This document shows positions 1-7,128 of a DNA stretch of 9,907 nucleotides, in pieces. The notes below the pieces were generated by a model. That model was not told where the DNA came from. It worked only from the letters and a program-made list of their open reading frames with translations, and searched no databases. This DNA is from Phascolarctobacterium sp. Lineage in GTDB: Bacteria; Bacillota; Negativicutes; Acidaminococcales; Acidaminococcaceae. Each line of letters starts with the position of its first letter. Within the stretch, counting starts at the first letter, position 1. The position numbers and the translations under genes were made by a program. Where the stretch lies: positions 1 to 9,907 of the forward strand of contig JAIHZV010000029.1 of assembly GCA_022718015.1 (NCBI GenBank), in the 5' to 3' direction.

Positions 1-545
1 TCTAAAAGCTCCGGCAGCGTTTCGCCCTCCGGCGCCTTGAGCACCAGCGGAATGCTGCGGATGGTGCGCACATTCGCCGTAACATTCTCACCGACTGTGC
101 CATCGCCACGCGTAGCCGCACGCACCAGCCTGCCATTTTCATAAATCAGGCTGCACGCCAAGCCATCAATCTTCGGCTCCATGACGTATTCCACCCTGCT
201 GCCCTCCGGCAGACCACCCTTCACGCGTTCATCAAAGGCACGCAGCTCCTCTGCCGAAAACACGTTGCCAAGGCTAAGCAGCGGCTCCAGATGGCGCACC
301 TCGGTAAACTGCGAGGACGCACGGCCACCCACGCGCTGCGTCGGTGAATCGGCAGGCACGCTGTCAGGATACTCTGCTTCAATTTCACGCAGACGCACCA
401 TCATCCTATCATACTCGGCATCAGTAATCTCGGGCGCGTCCAGCACGTAATATAAATATTCATTATGACGGATTTCCTTGCGCAGGCGCTCTGCCTCCGC
501 CAAATCCGCTGCTCTTGTATCGGCAAATAAATCCATTTCTGCCAT
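1..545 (-). CDS. ligA: NAD-dependent DNA ligase LigA, N-terminal part (cut by window edge)
   Basis: LigA seals nicks between Okazaki fragments and during repair in the cytoplasm, using NAD+ to form an enzyme-AMP intermediate. About 181 codons are visible before the gene leaves the window. Residues 20-60 resemble the NMN-binding domain Ia (HNEYLYY at 28-34, PEITDAEYD at 38-46). The adenylation motif EPKIDG is at 123-128, with K125 as the expected AMP-accepting lysine, and TRGDGTVGENVT at 145-156 is a further ligase signature. The ATG at 545 is preceded by AGGAGAG with suitable spacing. The gene starts 45 bases after the pcrA stop on the same strand, with no promoter or terminator seen between them, so the two are probably co-transcribed, a common arrangement in Firmicutes. 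The OB-fold, zinc-finger, HhH and BRCT domains would lie outside the window. Confidence 0.96.
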   Translation of the reverse strand, partial: MAEMDLFADTRAADLAEAERLRKEIRHNEYLYYVLDAPEITDAEYDRMMVRLREIEAEYPDSVPADSPTQRVGGRASSQFTEVRHLEPLLSLGNVFSAEELRAFDERVKGGLPEGSRVEYVMEPKIDGLACSLIYENGRLVRAATRGDGTVGENVTANVRTIRSIPLVLKAPEGETLPELL

Positions 546-590
546 AATTCTCTCTCCTAAACCTCAGTCAAGCCTGCTTTATTTACAGCA

Positions 591-2819
591 TCAGATTTTT
601 TCCAGCACTGCGTACTTCGTCAGCAGACTGCGGATGCCGCCACCGGCAAAGGCCACCTTGACCTCTTGTCCGCCCTCGTCATCCTTCGCGCTGACAATCG
701 TGCCCGCGCCCCATTTTTTATGGTTAACCTTATCACCAACGTTAAAGCGTGCCACAGCACCTTCTGTCTTCGGCGTAAAGCTTTCCTTCGGCTGCAGGAA
801 CCAGTTGCCTGCGACAACCTTCGCCTTCGGCTTCGGCGCTACATCACGCAGCACTACGCGGCGCTGCACCTCCGGGCGCTTATAGGTATCAATAAGCGTA
901 TCCGGAATCTCCTTAATAAAGCGCGACTCCGGATAGAACATCGGCTGACGACCATAGAGCATACGCATCTTGCTGTTGCTGATGAACAGATGCTTCTCCG
1001 CACGCGTAATGCCTACATAGCACAGGCGACGCTCCTCCTCAATCTCGTTTTCGTCGAGCAAAGTGCGTGCGTGAGGAAAGATGCCCTCCTCCAGACCAAC
1101 GAGGAACACCGTCGGGAATTCCAGACCTTTAGCAGAATGCAGCGTCATCAAGGTCAGCGCATCATCGCCCAGCTCCGCATCATCAATATCCGCTACCAGC
1201 GCAACATCGGACAGGAAGCCCTCCAGCGTTGCCTCCTCACCGTCACGCGCAGATTTTTCAGCAAAATCCTCTGCTACACGCAAAAACTCCTGCAGGTTTT
1301 CGATACGGCTCTTATCCTGCGGACTATCGCTGCTCTCCAGCTCTGCCAGATAGCCTGTTTTATCCAAAATATCCTCTATGAGCTGCTTCACCGGCGCCTC
1401 GGCAGCCTCGCCCATCAGGTCAAAAAGAATCTCGCTCAGCTCATCCAGCTTATTAGCAAAACGGCTGCTGAGTCCCGGAACATCTCCGGCATTCGAAACC
1501 ACCTCGAACAGGCTCTGCTCGCTGCCTGCAGCATAAGCCTGCAGCTTGCCCAGCGTCGCATCACCGATACCACGGCGCGGCACATTGATAATACGCAACA
1601 GCGACAGGCTGTCATGAGGATTAAAAATCAAACGCAGATAAGCGAGAATATCCTTAATCTCCTTGCGCTCATAGAACTTCAGCCCGCCGACCATGCTGTA
1701 GGGAATACCGCTCTTAATCAGCGTTTCCTCGAAAACACGCGACTGCGTATTGGTGCGGTAAAGCACAGCCATATCGCCCAGCTTAGCGTTTTCCTTCTGC
1801 TGCAGCTCCTGCACACGCTCAACAACGAAGCGCGCCTCGTCATGCTCGTCTGTCGCTTCATATCTGGTAATCAGCGAGCCTGTATTATTATTCGTCCACA
1901 GACTTTTCGGCTTGCGTCCGGTGTTATAGTCAATCACGGCATTCGCTGCATCAAGAATAACCTGCGTGCTGCGGTAGTTCTGCTCGAGCTTCACCATTTT
2001 TGCTTCCGGATAATCCTTTTCAAAGTCCAAAATATTGCGGATATCCGCACCACGCCAGCCATAAATGCTCTGGTCGGCATCGCCCACCACGCAGATATTA
2101 TGATGCTTAGCCGCGAGAATTTTCGTCAGCAGATACTGCGCATGGTTGGTATCCTGATACTCGTCGACCATAATATAATCAAATTTATCCTGATACTTGC
2201 TGCGTACCTCTTCGTTCTCTTTAAACAGGCGCAGCGTCAGCAGCAGCAGGTCATCGAAATCGACAGCGTTATTGGCCTCCAGCTTCTTTTGATAAGCAGC
2301 ATAAATCTTTGCCACCTGCTGCTCATGAAATTCGCCTGCTGCCTGCGCAAATTCGCTTGGCGTTTGCAGCGCGTTCTTCGCGTTGCTGATATAGTTAAGA
2401 ATCGTCGTATCCTTAAAGCGCTTGTCGTCAAGGTTCATCTCCTTGAGCACCTGCTTGATGATATTCTTCGTATCCGTCGTATCATAAATAGCAAAATTGT
2501 TGCTGTAGGTGCCCAGCTTATCGATATCATAACGCAGCACACGCGCACAGAAGGCGTGGAAGGTAAACAGCCACACGCTTTGCGCAGCTGCGCCGGCAAT
2601 GCGGTCCACACGCTCGCGCATTTCTCTGGCGGCCTTATTCGTAAAGGTAATCGCCAAAATGCGGTAAGGACGCACGCCCTGCTGCAAAAGATGCGCAATA
2701 CGGCAGGTCAGCACCTTCGTCTTGCCGCTGCCTGCACCTGCCAAAATCAGCATCGGTCCATTAATAGTCTGTACTGCTTCTATTTGTTTTGAGTTCAATC
2801 CCTGCATAGTATCTGTCAT
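591..2819 (-). CDS. pcrA: ATP-dependent DNA helicase PcrA (UvrD/Rep superfamily 1)
   Basis: PcrA is the essential 3'-5' SF1A helicase of Gram-positive-type bacteria, acting in repair, plasmid replication, removal of RecA filaments and transcription-replication conflicts. At 742 residues it has the usual full length, and all helicase motifs are intact: Walker A GAGSGKT at 28-34, TFTNKAAREM at 58-67, Walker B DEYQD at 219-223, QSIYGWRGAD at 250-259, QNYRS at 280-284, TLHSAKGLEF at 559-568 and YVGITRA at 601-607. The last 50 or so residues (GDKVNHKKWGAGTIV at 695-709) form the small C-terminal module that in known PcrA proteins contacts RNA polymerase. It is joined by a basic, Pro/Lys-rich linker. 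The ATG at 2819 has GGAGG 10 bases upstream; the second Met (residue 5) is too far from that site. The gene is first in an operon with ligA. Confidence 0.97.
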   Translation of the reverse strand: MTDTMQGLNSKQIEAVQTINGPMLILAGAGSGKTKVLTCRIAHLLQQGVRPYRILAITFTNKAAREMRERVDRIAGAAAQSVWLFTFHAFCARVLRYDIDKLGTYSNNFAIYDTTDTKNIIKQVLKEMNLDDKRFKDTTILNYISNAKNALQTPSEFAQAAGEFHEQQVAKIYAAYQKKLEANNAVDFDDLLLLTLRLFKENEEVRSKYQDKFDYIMVDEYQDTNHAQYLLTKILAAKHHNICVVGDADQSIYGWRGADIRNILDFEKDYPEAKMVKLEQNYRSTQVILDAANAVIDYNTGRKPKSLWTNNNTGSLITRYEATDEHDEARFVVERVQELQQKENAKLGDMAVLYRTNTQSRVFEETLIKSGIPYSMVGGLKFYERKEIKDILAYLRLIFNPHDSLSLLRIINVPRRGIGDATLGKLQAYAAGSEQSLFEVVSNAGDVPGLSSRFANKLDELSEILFDLMGEAAEAPVKQLIEDILDKTGYLAELESSDSPQDKSRIENLQEFLRVAEDFAEKSARDGEEATLEGFLSDVALVADIDDAELGDDALTLMTLHSAKGLEFPTVFLVGLEEGIFPHARTLLDENEIEEERRLCYVGITRAEKHLFISNSKMRMLYGRQPMFYPESRFIKEIPDTLIDTYKRPEVQRRVVLRDVAPKPKAKVVAGNWFLQPKESFTPKTEGAVARFNVGDKVNHKKWGAGTIVSAKDDEGGQEVKVAFAGGGIRSLLTKYAVLEKI

Positions 2820-2892
2820 TAGTCTGCTTCCTCCATATCCTCCCGGAATACCCTGTATCCCAGCCTAAATAAAAAACATCATTAGCCATTAT

Positions 2893-2901
2893 ATTATAAC
2901 A
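2893..2901 (-). promoter_or_regulatory. Probable pcrA-ligA promoter, extended -10
   Basis: Read on the minus strand, this is TGTTATAAT, a perfect TATAAT with the TGn extension. It lies about 75 bases upstream of the pcrA start, which would give a leader of roughly 65 bases. No good TTGACA-like -35 lies 16-18 bases upstream (the 17-base position reads GCCTAA), so recognition would rest on the extended -10. Start-site mapping would settle it. Confidence 0.6.
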
Positions 2902-2955
2902 CAAAAAAGGCTCCTTAGGCGACCATCTATCCATAGCAAAATGCTAGGAAAATTA

Positions 2956-2984
2956 TTGAGTGCAGTCTGCCAATATGTTAGAAT
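2956..2984 (+). promoter_or_regulatory. Probable promoter of the TtcA-like gene
   Basis: TTGAGT (2956-2961) and TAGAAT (2979-2984) are 17 bases apart, with TGt just before the -10 hexamer. Transcription would begin near 2991, about 25 bases before the ATG at 3017. This also argues against an in-frame GTG at 2960, which lies inside the -35 region. Confidence 0.7.
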
Positions 2985-3016
2985 ATAAGCATCCTGTTAA
3001 GAAAAGAGGCTTATAT

Positions 3017-3811
3017 ATGGCTAAAAATAAAGCATTCGTTCCTGCTGAGGATTTAAGCAAATTATGGCGTGCCCTTATCGAATTCGATATGCTCCAGCCC
3101 GGTGACCGCATTCTCGTTGGTCTCAGCGGCGGCAAGGACAGCATGCTGTTAACCGCTATGCTCGCAGAAATCAAAAAATATTCGCCGATTCCCTTCGAGC
3201 TTGCCTGCTACACCGTCAACGGCATGTTTGCACCCAATTTTCCCAAGGCCGAGCTGGAGGAATTCTGCGCTCGCTTCGGCCTTACGCATTACAGCGACGA
3301 CGTCAACGTAATGGAGGCGCACGCTAAAAAGGGTGGCAGCCCCTGCTTCACCTGCGCCTACTTCCGCCGCGCTGCCACCAACCGCCGCGCGAAGGAGCTG
3401 GGCTTCAACAAGGTGGCGCTCGCCCATCATAATGACGATGCCGTAGAAACATTTTTCATGAATCTCATGACCAGCGGCCAGCTGCGCACCTTTCTGCCGG
3501 TAACACCGCTGTCGCGCAGCGGCATCACCGTACTGCGTCCGCTGCTCTATTACCGCGAAAGCGAAATCCGCGAGCTCGTCGCCAAGCTCGGTCTGCAGCC
3601 TATCAAAAACCCCTGCCCCTACGACGGCCACACCATGCGTCAGGATATCAAGGAGCATATCGCCAAGCTCGACGCGCTCTATCCTGATGTTTATGACCAT
3701 CTGGCCGCCGCTATGCGCTGCAACGACAAGCAGGAGCTGTGGCCGGAAAAGCCAGGCAAGGAGCTGCTCGGCAAATTTCATGCCTTCTGGGGACGCAAGA
3801 AAAATATATAA
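3017..3811 (+). CDS. ttcA: TtcA-family tRNA 2-thiocytidine synthetase (PP-loop ATPase)
   Basis: TtcA proteins adenylate cytidine 32 of certain tRNAs and replace its oxygen with sulfur through a [4Fe-4S] cluster, in the cytoplasm. From the chosen start the protein has 264 residues. The PP-loop SGGKDS is at 37-42. C110 and C113 (CFTC) and C200 (NPCPYDG) match the pattern of two cysteines plus one that holds the cluster in characterised TtcA. AHHNDDAVETFFMNL at 136-150 matches the family's HHxDD region. The ATG at 3017 is chosen because AAGAGG lies 7 bases upstream and the predicted promoter lies just before it; an in-frame GTG at 2960 would fall in that promoter. Distant PP-loop relatives that modify other tRNA positions (TtuA/Ncs6-like) are possible, but the cysteine spacing favours TtcA. 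Confidence 0.85.
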   Translation: MAKNKAFVPAEDLSKLWRALIEFDMLQPGDRILVGLSGGKDSMLLTAMLAEIKKYSPIPFELACYTVNGMFAPNFPKAELEEFCARFGLTHYSDDVNVMEAHAKKGGSPCFTCAYFRRAATNRRAKELGFNKVALAHHNDDAVETFFMNLMTSGQLRTFLPVTPLSRSGITVLRPLLYYRESEIRELVAKLGLQPIKNPCPYDGHTMRQDIKEHIAKLDALYPDVYDHLAAAMRCNDKQELWPEKPGKELLGKFHAFWGRKKNI

Positions 3812-3831
3812 TAATTTTCTGAAATTTCCTG

Positions 3832-3860
3832 TTGATTTTTTCCTCCTCCTTTGCTATAAT
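3832..3860 (+). promoter_or_regulatory. Probable promoter of the cold-shock gene
   Basis: TTGATT (3832-3837) and a perfect TATAAT (3855-3860) are 17 bases apart, with TGc before the -10. Transcription would start near 3867, giving a leader of about 42 bases. That is much shorter than the long thermosensing leader of E. coli cspA. No terminator is evident between the ttcA stop and this promoter, so read-through from ttcA is possible. Confidence 0.8.
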
Positions 3861-3908
3861 AATTACAACAGCTGTTGGAATTTACTGAAAGTTCAAGGAG
3901 GATATAAC

Positions 3909-4115
3909 ATGCTCAACATAGGCACTGTGAAATGGTTCGATCCGCTTAAAGGCTATGGCTTTATTGAACGCCGCAGCGGCGAAGACGTTTTCGTCCATTT
4001 CAGCGCTGTAAAAACTCATGGCTATCGCTGTCTTGATTCCGGTCAGCGAGTTTCCTATCAGCTGGCCAAGGGCAAAAATGGCCTGATGGCAATCAACGTC
4101 ACACCGCTTGCCTAA
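3909..4115 (+). CDS. Cold-shock domain protein (CspA family, 68 aa)
   Basis: This is a single-domain OB-fold protein that binds single-stranded RNA and DNA. Such proteins act as RNA chaperones in the cytoplasm, during cold shock or constitutively. TVKWF at 6-10, the RNP1 motif KGYGFI at 14-19 and the RNP2 motif DVFVHF at 26-31 identify it. Length is normal for the family. It departs from the usual pattern in a few places: DPLKGYGFI where NxxKGFGFI is typical, and GLMAINV at 58-64 where RGPQAxNV is typical. This may make it a divergent paralogue rather than the main cold-shock protein. The ATG at 3909 has AAGGAGG 7 bases upstream, an almost ideal ribosome site. The reading frame is open further upstream, but that part overlaps ttcA and is not supported as coding. 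Confidence 0.95.
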   Translation: MLNIGTVKWFDPLKGYGFIERRSGEDVFVHFSAVKTHGYRCLDSGQRVSYQLAKGKNGLMAINVTPLA

Positions 4116-4171
4116 AACAAGCTGTGTATAAATTATCTCTTATTTCTTTTCCTATTTCTTTGTAAGAGGGA

Positions 4172-4212
4172 AAAAAGACCTTCCGTCCGATGTCAAGACA
4201 GAAGGTCTTTTT
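4172..4212. terminator. Two-way intrinsic terminator between convergent genes
   Basis: AAAAAGACCTTC (4172-4183) pairs with GAAGGTCTTTTT (4201-4212) around a 17-base loop. The A-run on one side and T-run on the other give a U-tract in either direction, so it can end the cold-shock transcript (plus) and the protease transcript (minus, which stops at 4226). Confidence 0.85.
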
Positions 4213-4225
4213 CTATGTCCAAATT

Positions 4226-5305
4226 TTATTTTTTCTTGCTGCTCTGCGGCTTAGCATCGTTGGCGTTAGCCAGCGGTGCCCATTCACGCAGCATATCCGC
4301 ACAGGCCGAAGCATATGCTCCGGCGCTGCCGAACGCACCTGCGTCCTGCTGATACAGGCGCAGCACCTGAATATCATCATAATAAATATCAGCAGTGCTG
4401 CCATTATCATGGACTACAAAATGATTCGGGTTAATCGTTCCGCGCTGGCGTACCTGCCACAGGCCGCCTGCCAGCATATAGGCACGGTACTTTGCCTTCG
4501 TATTGCCGATGCTCTGGCTGATATTAAAGCTCCAGCTGCCCTCCTTGACAGTCGCATGGTTATCGTCGGTAACAACAACATCCGGATGGATATTGTACTC
4601 CTTGAGCTGCTTCATCACGCGTTTCACGCGCTCCTCCGGCTCCGGATGGCTGCTGAACAAGCCATACTTAGCGCCGCCGCCCTGCTTCGACAAATCATCA
4701 AGCTTCCACACCGTAATCAGCATGCTATACGGATTAAAGCCGGCAGCGATAGAGTTTTTCACACCCTCCTTATCTGCACCGCGCTCGTCAGTACGGCTGT
4801 AGCCGGCAAAAAGTGCCTGCTGCGCTGCCTGTACAAGGCCCATGCCCTGTCCCTTCGTCGCTACAATAAGTATCAGCGAGGTCCACATCTGCTTTTCAAT
4901 CGCATTCACCGTATGCTTTTTCGCTACGTGGCCAACCTCATGGCCTAAAACACCGGAAAGCTCGGCATCCGTCGGCATATAATCGATGAGTCCCTTATAA
5001 ACGTAGATGAAGCCGCCGGGACAAGCCAGTGCATTGACCTCATTGCAGTTCAGCACCTTGAAGGAATAGGTCAGCTCATCGCGGCCGCACACCTTCGCCA
5101 GCCTTTGACCGATATTATTCACGCGCTCCTGCAGATACGGGTCCTGCAGCACGCCATACTTCGCCTCCAGCGACTGTGCCGTCTCGCGCCCCATCTTTAT
5201 TTCATCCTCAAGGCTAATCATCCCTGCCTCTGCCTGCTGTCCGCCAACAAAGAAGCTGCAGGCCATGAACACGGTCATCAAAAAACGTAATAGTATCTTC
5301 CTCAC
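4226..5305 (-). CDS. Secreted M48-family zinc metalloprotease (BepA/LoiP-like)
   Basis: This is a probable exported zinc protease involved in envelope protein quality control. From the chosen GTG the protein has 359 residues. Residues 1-27 form a signal peptide: RK near the N-terminus, a hydrophobic stretch, then AEA before G28. The zinc site HEVGH is at 122-126, and RTDERGADKEG at 171-181 supplies the third ligand, probably E174, with the M48-typical AD. SSHPEPEERV at 218-227 matches the conserved HPxxxxR element. The M48 domain ends near 240, and the last 120 residues are an additional region I do not recognise. The GTG at 5305 is preferred because AGGGAG lies 6 bases upstream and places the signal peptide at the N-terminus; starting at 5392 would overlap the upstream gene and bury it. 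The upstream gene ends 25 bases before this start, so the pair is probably one operon. Confidence 0.9.
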   Translation of the reverse strand: MRKILLRFLMTVFMACSFFVGGQQAEAGMISLEDEIKMGRETAQSLEAKYGVLQDPYLQERVNNIGQRLAKVCGRDELTYSFKVLNCNEVNALACPGGFIYVYKGLIDYMPTDAELSGVLGHEVGHVAKKHTVNAIEKQMWTSLILIVATKGQGMGLVQAAQQALFAGYSRTDERGADKEGVKNSIAAGFNPYSMLITVWKLDDLSKQGGGAKYGLFSSHPEPEERVKRVMKQLKEYNIHPDVVVTDDNHATVKEGSWSFNISQSIGNTKAKYRAYMLAGGLWQVRQRGTINPNHFVVHDNGSTADIYYDDIQVLRLYQQDAGAFGSAGAYASACADMLREWAPLANANDAKPQSSKKK

Positions 5306-5330
5306 TTTATGCTCCCTTCTGCCCTCAGGC

Positions 5331-6476
5331 TCACAGCACAGCCTTTGCCGCTCTAAGCTCTGTAAGCTGCTCTTCACTATAGCCAAGCTCACGCAAAACC
5401 TCCTGCGTGTGCTCGCCTAAGCGCGGCGCACGGCGTGTAATTGCACTCTGCGCGTCACTGAACTTTACCGGACCACCAAGGTAATGCAGCCTGCCCAAAT
5501 CGCAGTCTGCCTCCTGCACGATGTCCTCCTGCTGCGTCAGCTCGCTCTGCAGTGCCTCCTCCAAGCTGCACACAGGCGTCACGCAGAACTCCGCGCCGCC
5601 GATAAGCTCCAGCCATTCGGCCTGCGTTTTCTCGGCAAGCTTCTGCTCCAGCAGCTGCAGCAGCTCGTCCTCATGCACAAAATCATACTGCCGCTTTTCC
5701 AGCTCCGGACATTCTATTAAATCACAGAAGCGCTGCCAAAACTTTGGCTCAATCGTGCCGACCGTCAGGTAACGTCCGTCCTTCGTGCGGTAGATATTAT
5801 AATAATGAGCGATACGGCCAAAGGGCTTTTCGCCCGTCTCCGCGCAGCCCCACAGCGCACTTGCGCCTGTGACCTGCATAGACAGCGCTGTCGCATAAAG
5901 ATTTACATCAAGCCACTGTCCCTCGCCGCTGCGCTCACGCGCAAACAGCGCCATACTGATAGAACTCAGCGCATTCAGCCCGCTGCCAATCGCTGAAACC
6001 TGCACCTCAGAAACACAGGCACGGCCAATATCATCAAGGCTGTTGAGTCCGGCCAGGCCGATAACATTCAAATCATGCGCCGGCTTGTGGCACTTCTGCC
6101 CAAAGCCTGTAATCGAGCAGTAAACAAGCCGCGGATTGATTTTATGCACTGTCTCGTAATCCAGACCATAACGAGCCAAATAGCCTGGACGGAAGCCCTC
6201 CAGAAAAACGTCCGCCTCTGCCAAAAGCTTCAAAAGCAGCTCTCTGCCGCCCTCGGCCTTCAGATTCAGCGCCACGCCACGCTTATTTCTGTTCAGCATC
6301 AGATGCCAAAAGCTCATGCCCGGCTCCTTCTCCGGCCAGAAGCGACGCGTCGCATCCCCTGCCAAATCCTCTATTTTTATAACATCGGCGCCATAATCAC
6401 CCAAAAGCATACCGCAGTATTGTCCAGGCAGCCACTTAGAAAAATCTATTACCTTTACGCCCTCCAAAAGCTTCAC
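5331..6476 (-). CDS. CaiB/BaiF (family III) CoA-transferase-like protein
   Basis: Family III enzymes move CoA between carboxylic acids or, in the alpha-methylacyl-CoA racemase branch, epimerise acyl-CoAs. The protein has 381 residues, normal for the family. Conserved pieces include GVKVIDFSKWLPGQY near the N-terminus, LGDYGADVIKIE at 25-36, NRNKRGVALNL at 62-72, FLEGFRPG at 91-98 and SITGFGQ at 121-127. The expected catalytic aspartate is D135 in AHDLN, with His before it as in racemase-type members. The segment VQVSAIGSG at 158-166 lacks the aspartate usually found in VxVADxxGG, so the reaction is uncertain. The GTG at 6476 has AAGGAG 8 bases upstream; an in-frame GTG at 6485 overlaps that site and is rejected. 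No substrate can be assigned from the neighbours. Confidence 0.88.
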   Translation of the reverse strand: MKLLEGVKVIDFSKWLPGQYCGMLLGDYGADVIKIEDLAGDATRRFWPEKEPGMSFWHLMLNRNKRGVALNLKAEGGRELLLKLLAEADVFLEGFRPGYLARYGLDYETVHKINPRLVYCSITGFGQKCHKPAHDLNVIGLAGLNSLDDIGRACVSEVQVSAIGSGLNALSSISMALFARERSGEGQWLDVNLYATALSMQVTGASALWGCAETGEKPFGRIAHYYNIYRTKDGRYLTVGTIEPKFWQRFCDLIECPELEKRQYDFVHEDELLQLLEQKLAEKTQAEWLELIGGAEFCVTPVCSLEEALQSELTQQEDIVQEADCDLGRLHYLGGPVKFSDAQSAITRRAPRLGEHTQEVLRELGYSEEQLTELRAAKAVL

Positions 6477-6507
6477 CAGTATCACTCCTTATCTATATTC
6501 AGACCAG

Positions 6508-6528
6508 TTTGTATAAATATTCTACAAA
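6508..6528. repeat. 21-bp near-palindrome, candidate operator of the CoA-transferase/protease pair
   Basis: TTTGTA (6508-6513) is mirrored by TACAAA (6523-6528), and the inner bases add two more symmetric pairs, so 8 of 10 positions match around the centre at 6518. On the minus strand it contains TAGAAT (6524-6519), the best -10 candidate upstream of the CoA-transferase gene, though no convincing -35 is present. A repressor bound here would block that promoter. The binding protein is unknown. Confidence 0.45.
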
Positions 6529-6554
6529 AACACTGCTAATTCCTCTCTAAGTAT

Positions 6555-6582
6555 TTGAAAATTTCCGGTTCAATGCTATAAT
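6555..6582 (+). promoter_or_regulatory. Probable promoter of the thiW cluster
   Basis: TTGAAA (6555-6560) and a perfect TATAAT (6577-6582) are 16 bases apart, with TGc before the -10. Transcription would start near 6589, about 45 bases before the thiW ATG, which is too short for a TPP riboswitch. TTGAA (6555-6559) and TTCAA (6569-6573) form a short inverted repeat within the promoter. Confidence 0.78.
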
Positions 6583-6633
6583 AGTTAGGAGCAAGCTTAC
6601 ACTAACTCAAAATTTTAAAGCGAGGTATTTTTT

Positions 6634-7128
6634 ATGCAAACTCGAAAGCTCACATCTGCCGCACTGCTCGTGGCCATCGGCACGCTGAGTGCGCATTTGA
6701 TTTATATTCCGGCAGGCATTGCCAAATGCTTTCCGGTACAGCACGCCATCAACGTCATGGGAGCAGTGCTGCTCGGCCCTGACTATGCCGTAGCCATCGG
6801 CTTCCTTATCGCCTGCCTGCGCAATATGCTGGGCACAGGCTCGCTGCTCGCCTTTCCGGGCAGTATGATTGGCGCTCTGCTTGCAGGACTGGCCTACAAG
6901 CGCTTTGCCACTATTCCTGCGGCTATGGCCGGAGAAATTTTTGGCACAGGCATTATCGGTGGCTTCGTAGCCTGGATTATGGCAACGCTGCTGCTGGGCA
7001 GCAAGGCCGCAGCCTGGTTCTTCATCCCGCCCTTCCTCGTCAGCACTATCGGCGGCAGCATTATCGCCGGACTGCTGCTCAAAGGCGGTCTGCTCAAGCA
7101 GTTTTCTGGCAGCAAGGCGGACAAATGA
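6634..7128 (+). CDS. thiW: ThiW, thiamine-precursor (thiazole) ECF transporter S component
   Basis: ThiW is a small integral membrane protein thought to bind the thiazole precursor of thiamine. It would import it together with a shared ECF energising module (two ATPases and a T component), none of which is in this window. The 164 residues are mostly hydrophobic, with about five membrane segments. Strong family motifs are KCFPVQHAINV at 31-41, LRNMLGTGSLLAFPGSMIGA at 62-81 and GEIFGTGIIGG at 100-110. The ATG at 6634 has GAGG 8 bases upstream. The stop codon overlaps the start of the next gene. ThiW genes are classically found with a TPP riboswitch or next to thiM; neither is visible here. Substrate assignment rests on family resemblance. 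Confidence 0.88.
   Translation: MQTRKLTSAALLVAIGTLSAHLIYIPAGIAKCFPVQHAINVMGAVLLGPDYAVAIGFLIACLRNMLGTGSLLAFPGSMIGALLAGLAYKRFATIPAAMAGEIFGTGIIGGFVAWIMATLLLGSKAAAWFFIPPFLVSTIGGSIIAGLLLKGGLLKQFSGSKADK

Noticed and set aside
666..2792. Open frame of 708 codons on the plus strand, antisense to pcrA
   Set aside because: The opposite strand encodes a full PcrA with every helicase motif. The plus-strand translation has no recognisable domain and no ribosome site, and its openness follows from pcrA codon choice.
2903..2921. Possible terminator hairpin between pcrA and ttcA (GC-rich patch next to an A-run)
   Set aside because: The arms do not pair beyond three or four bases, and the genes diverge, so no terminator is expected.
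2960..3016. Upstream GTG start for the TtcA-like gene
   Set aside because: It would put the start codon within the predicted -35 box and has no ribosome site, whereas the ATG at 3017 has both a ribosome site and a promoter upstream.
3149..3781. Open frame of 210 codons antisense to the TtcA-like gene
   Set aside because: It mirrors a well-supported gene with intact catalytic motifs and shows no family signature or initiation signal.
4137..4168. CTCTTA and TAAGAG as a cold-shock terminator hairpin
   Set aside because: Only six AT-rich pairs around a 20-base loop, with no U-tract; the hairpin at 4172-4212 is far better.
4190..4948. Open frame of 252 codons on the plus strand, antisense to the M48 protease
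   Set aside because: It starts inside the two-way terminator and overlaps the protease zinc site region on the other strand; no recognisable protein results.
5306..5392. Longer N-terminus for the M48 protease
   Set aside because: It overlaps the upstream gene, lacks a ribosome site and would place 29 residues before an evident signal peptide.
6486..6633. TPP riboswitch ahead of thiW
   Set aside because: I looked because of the gene's identity, but found no THI-box core and the leader from the predicted promoter is too short.
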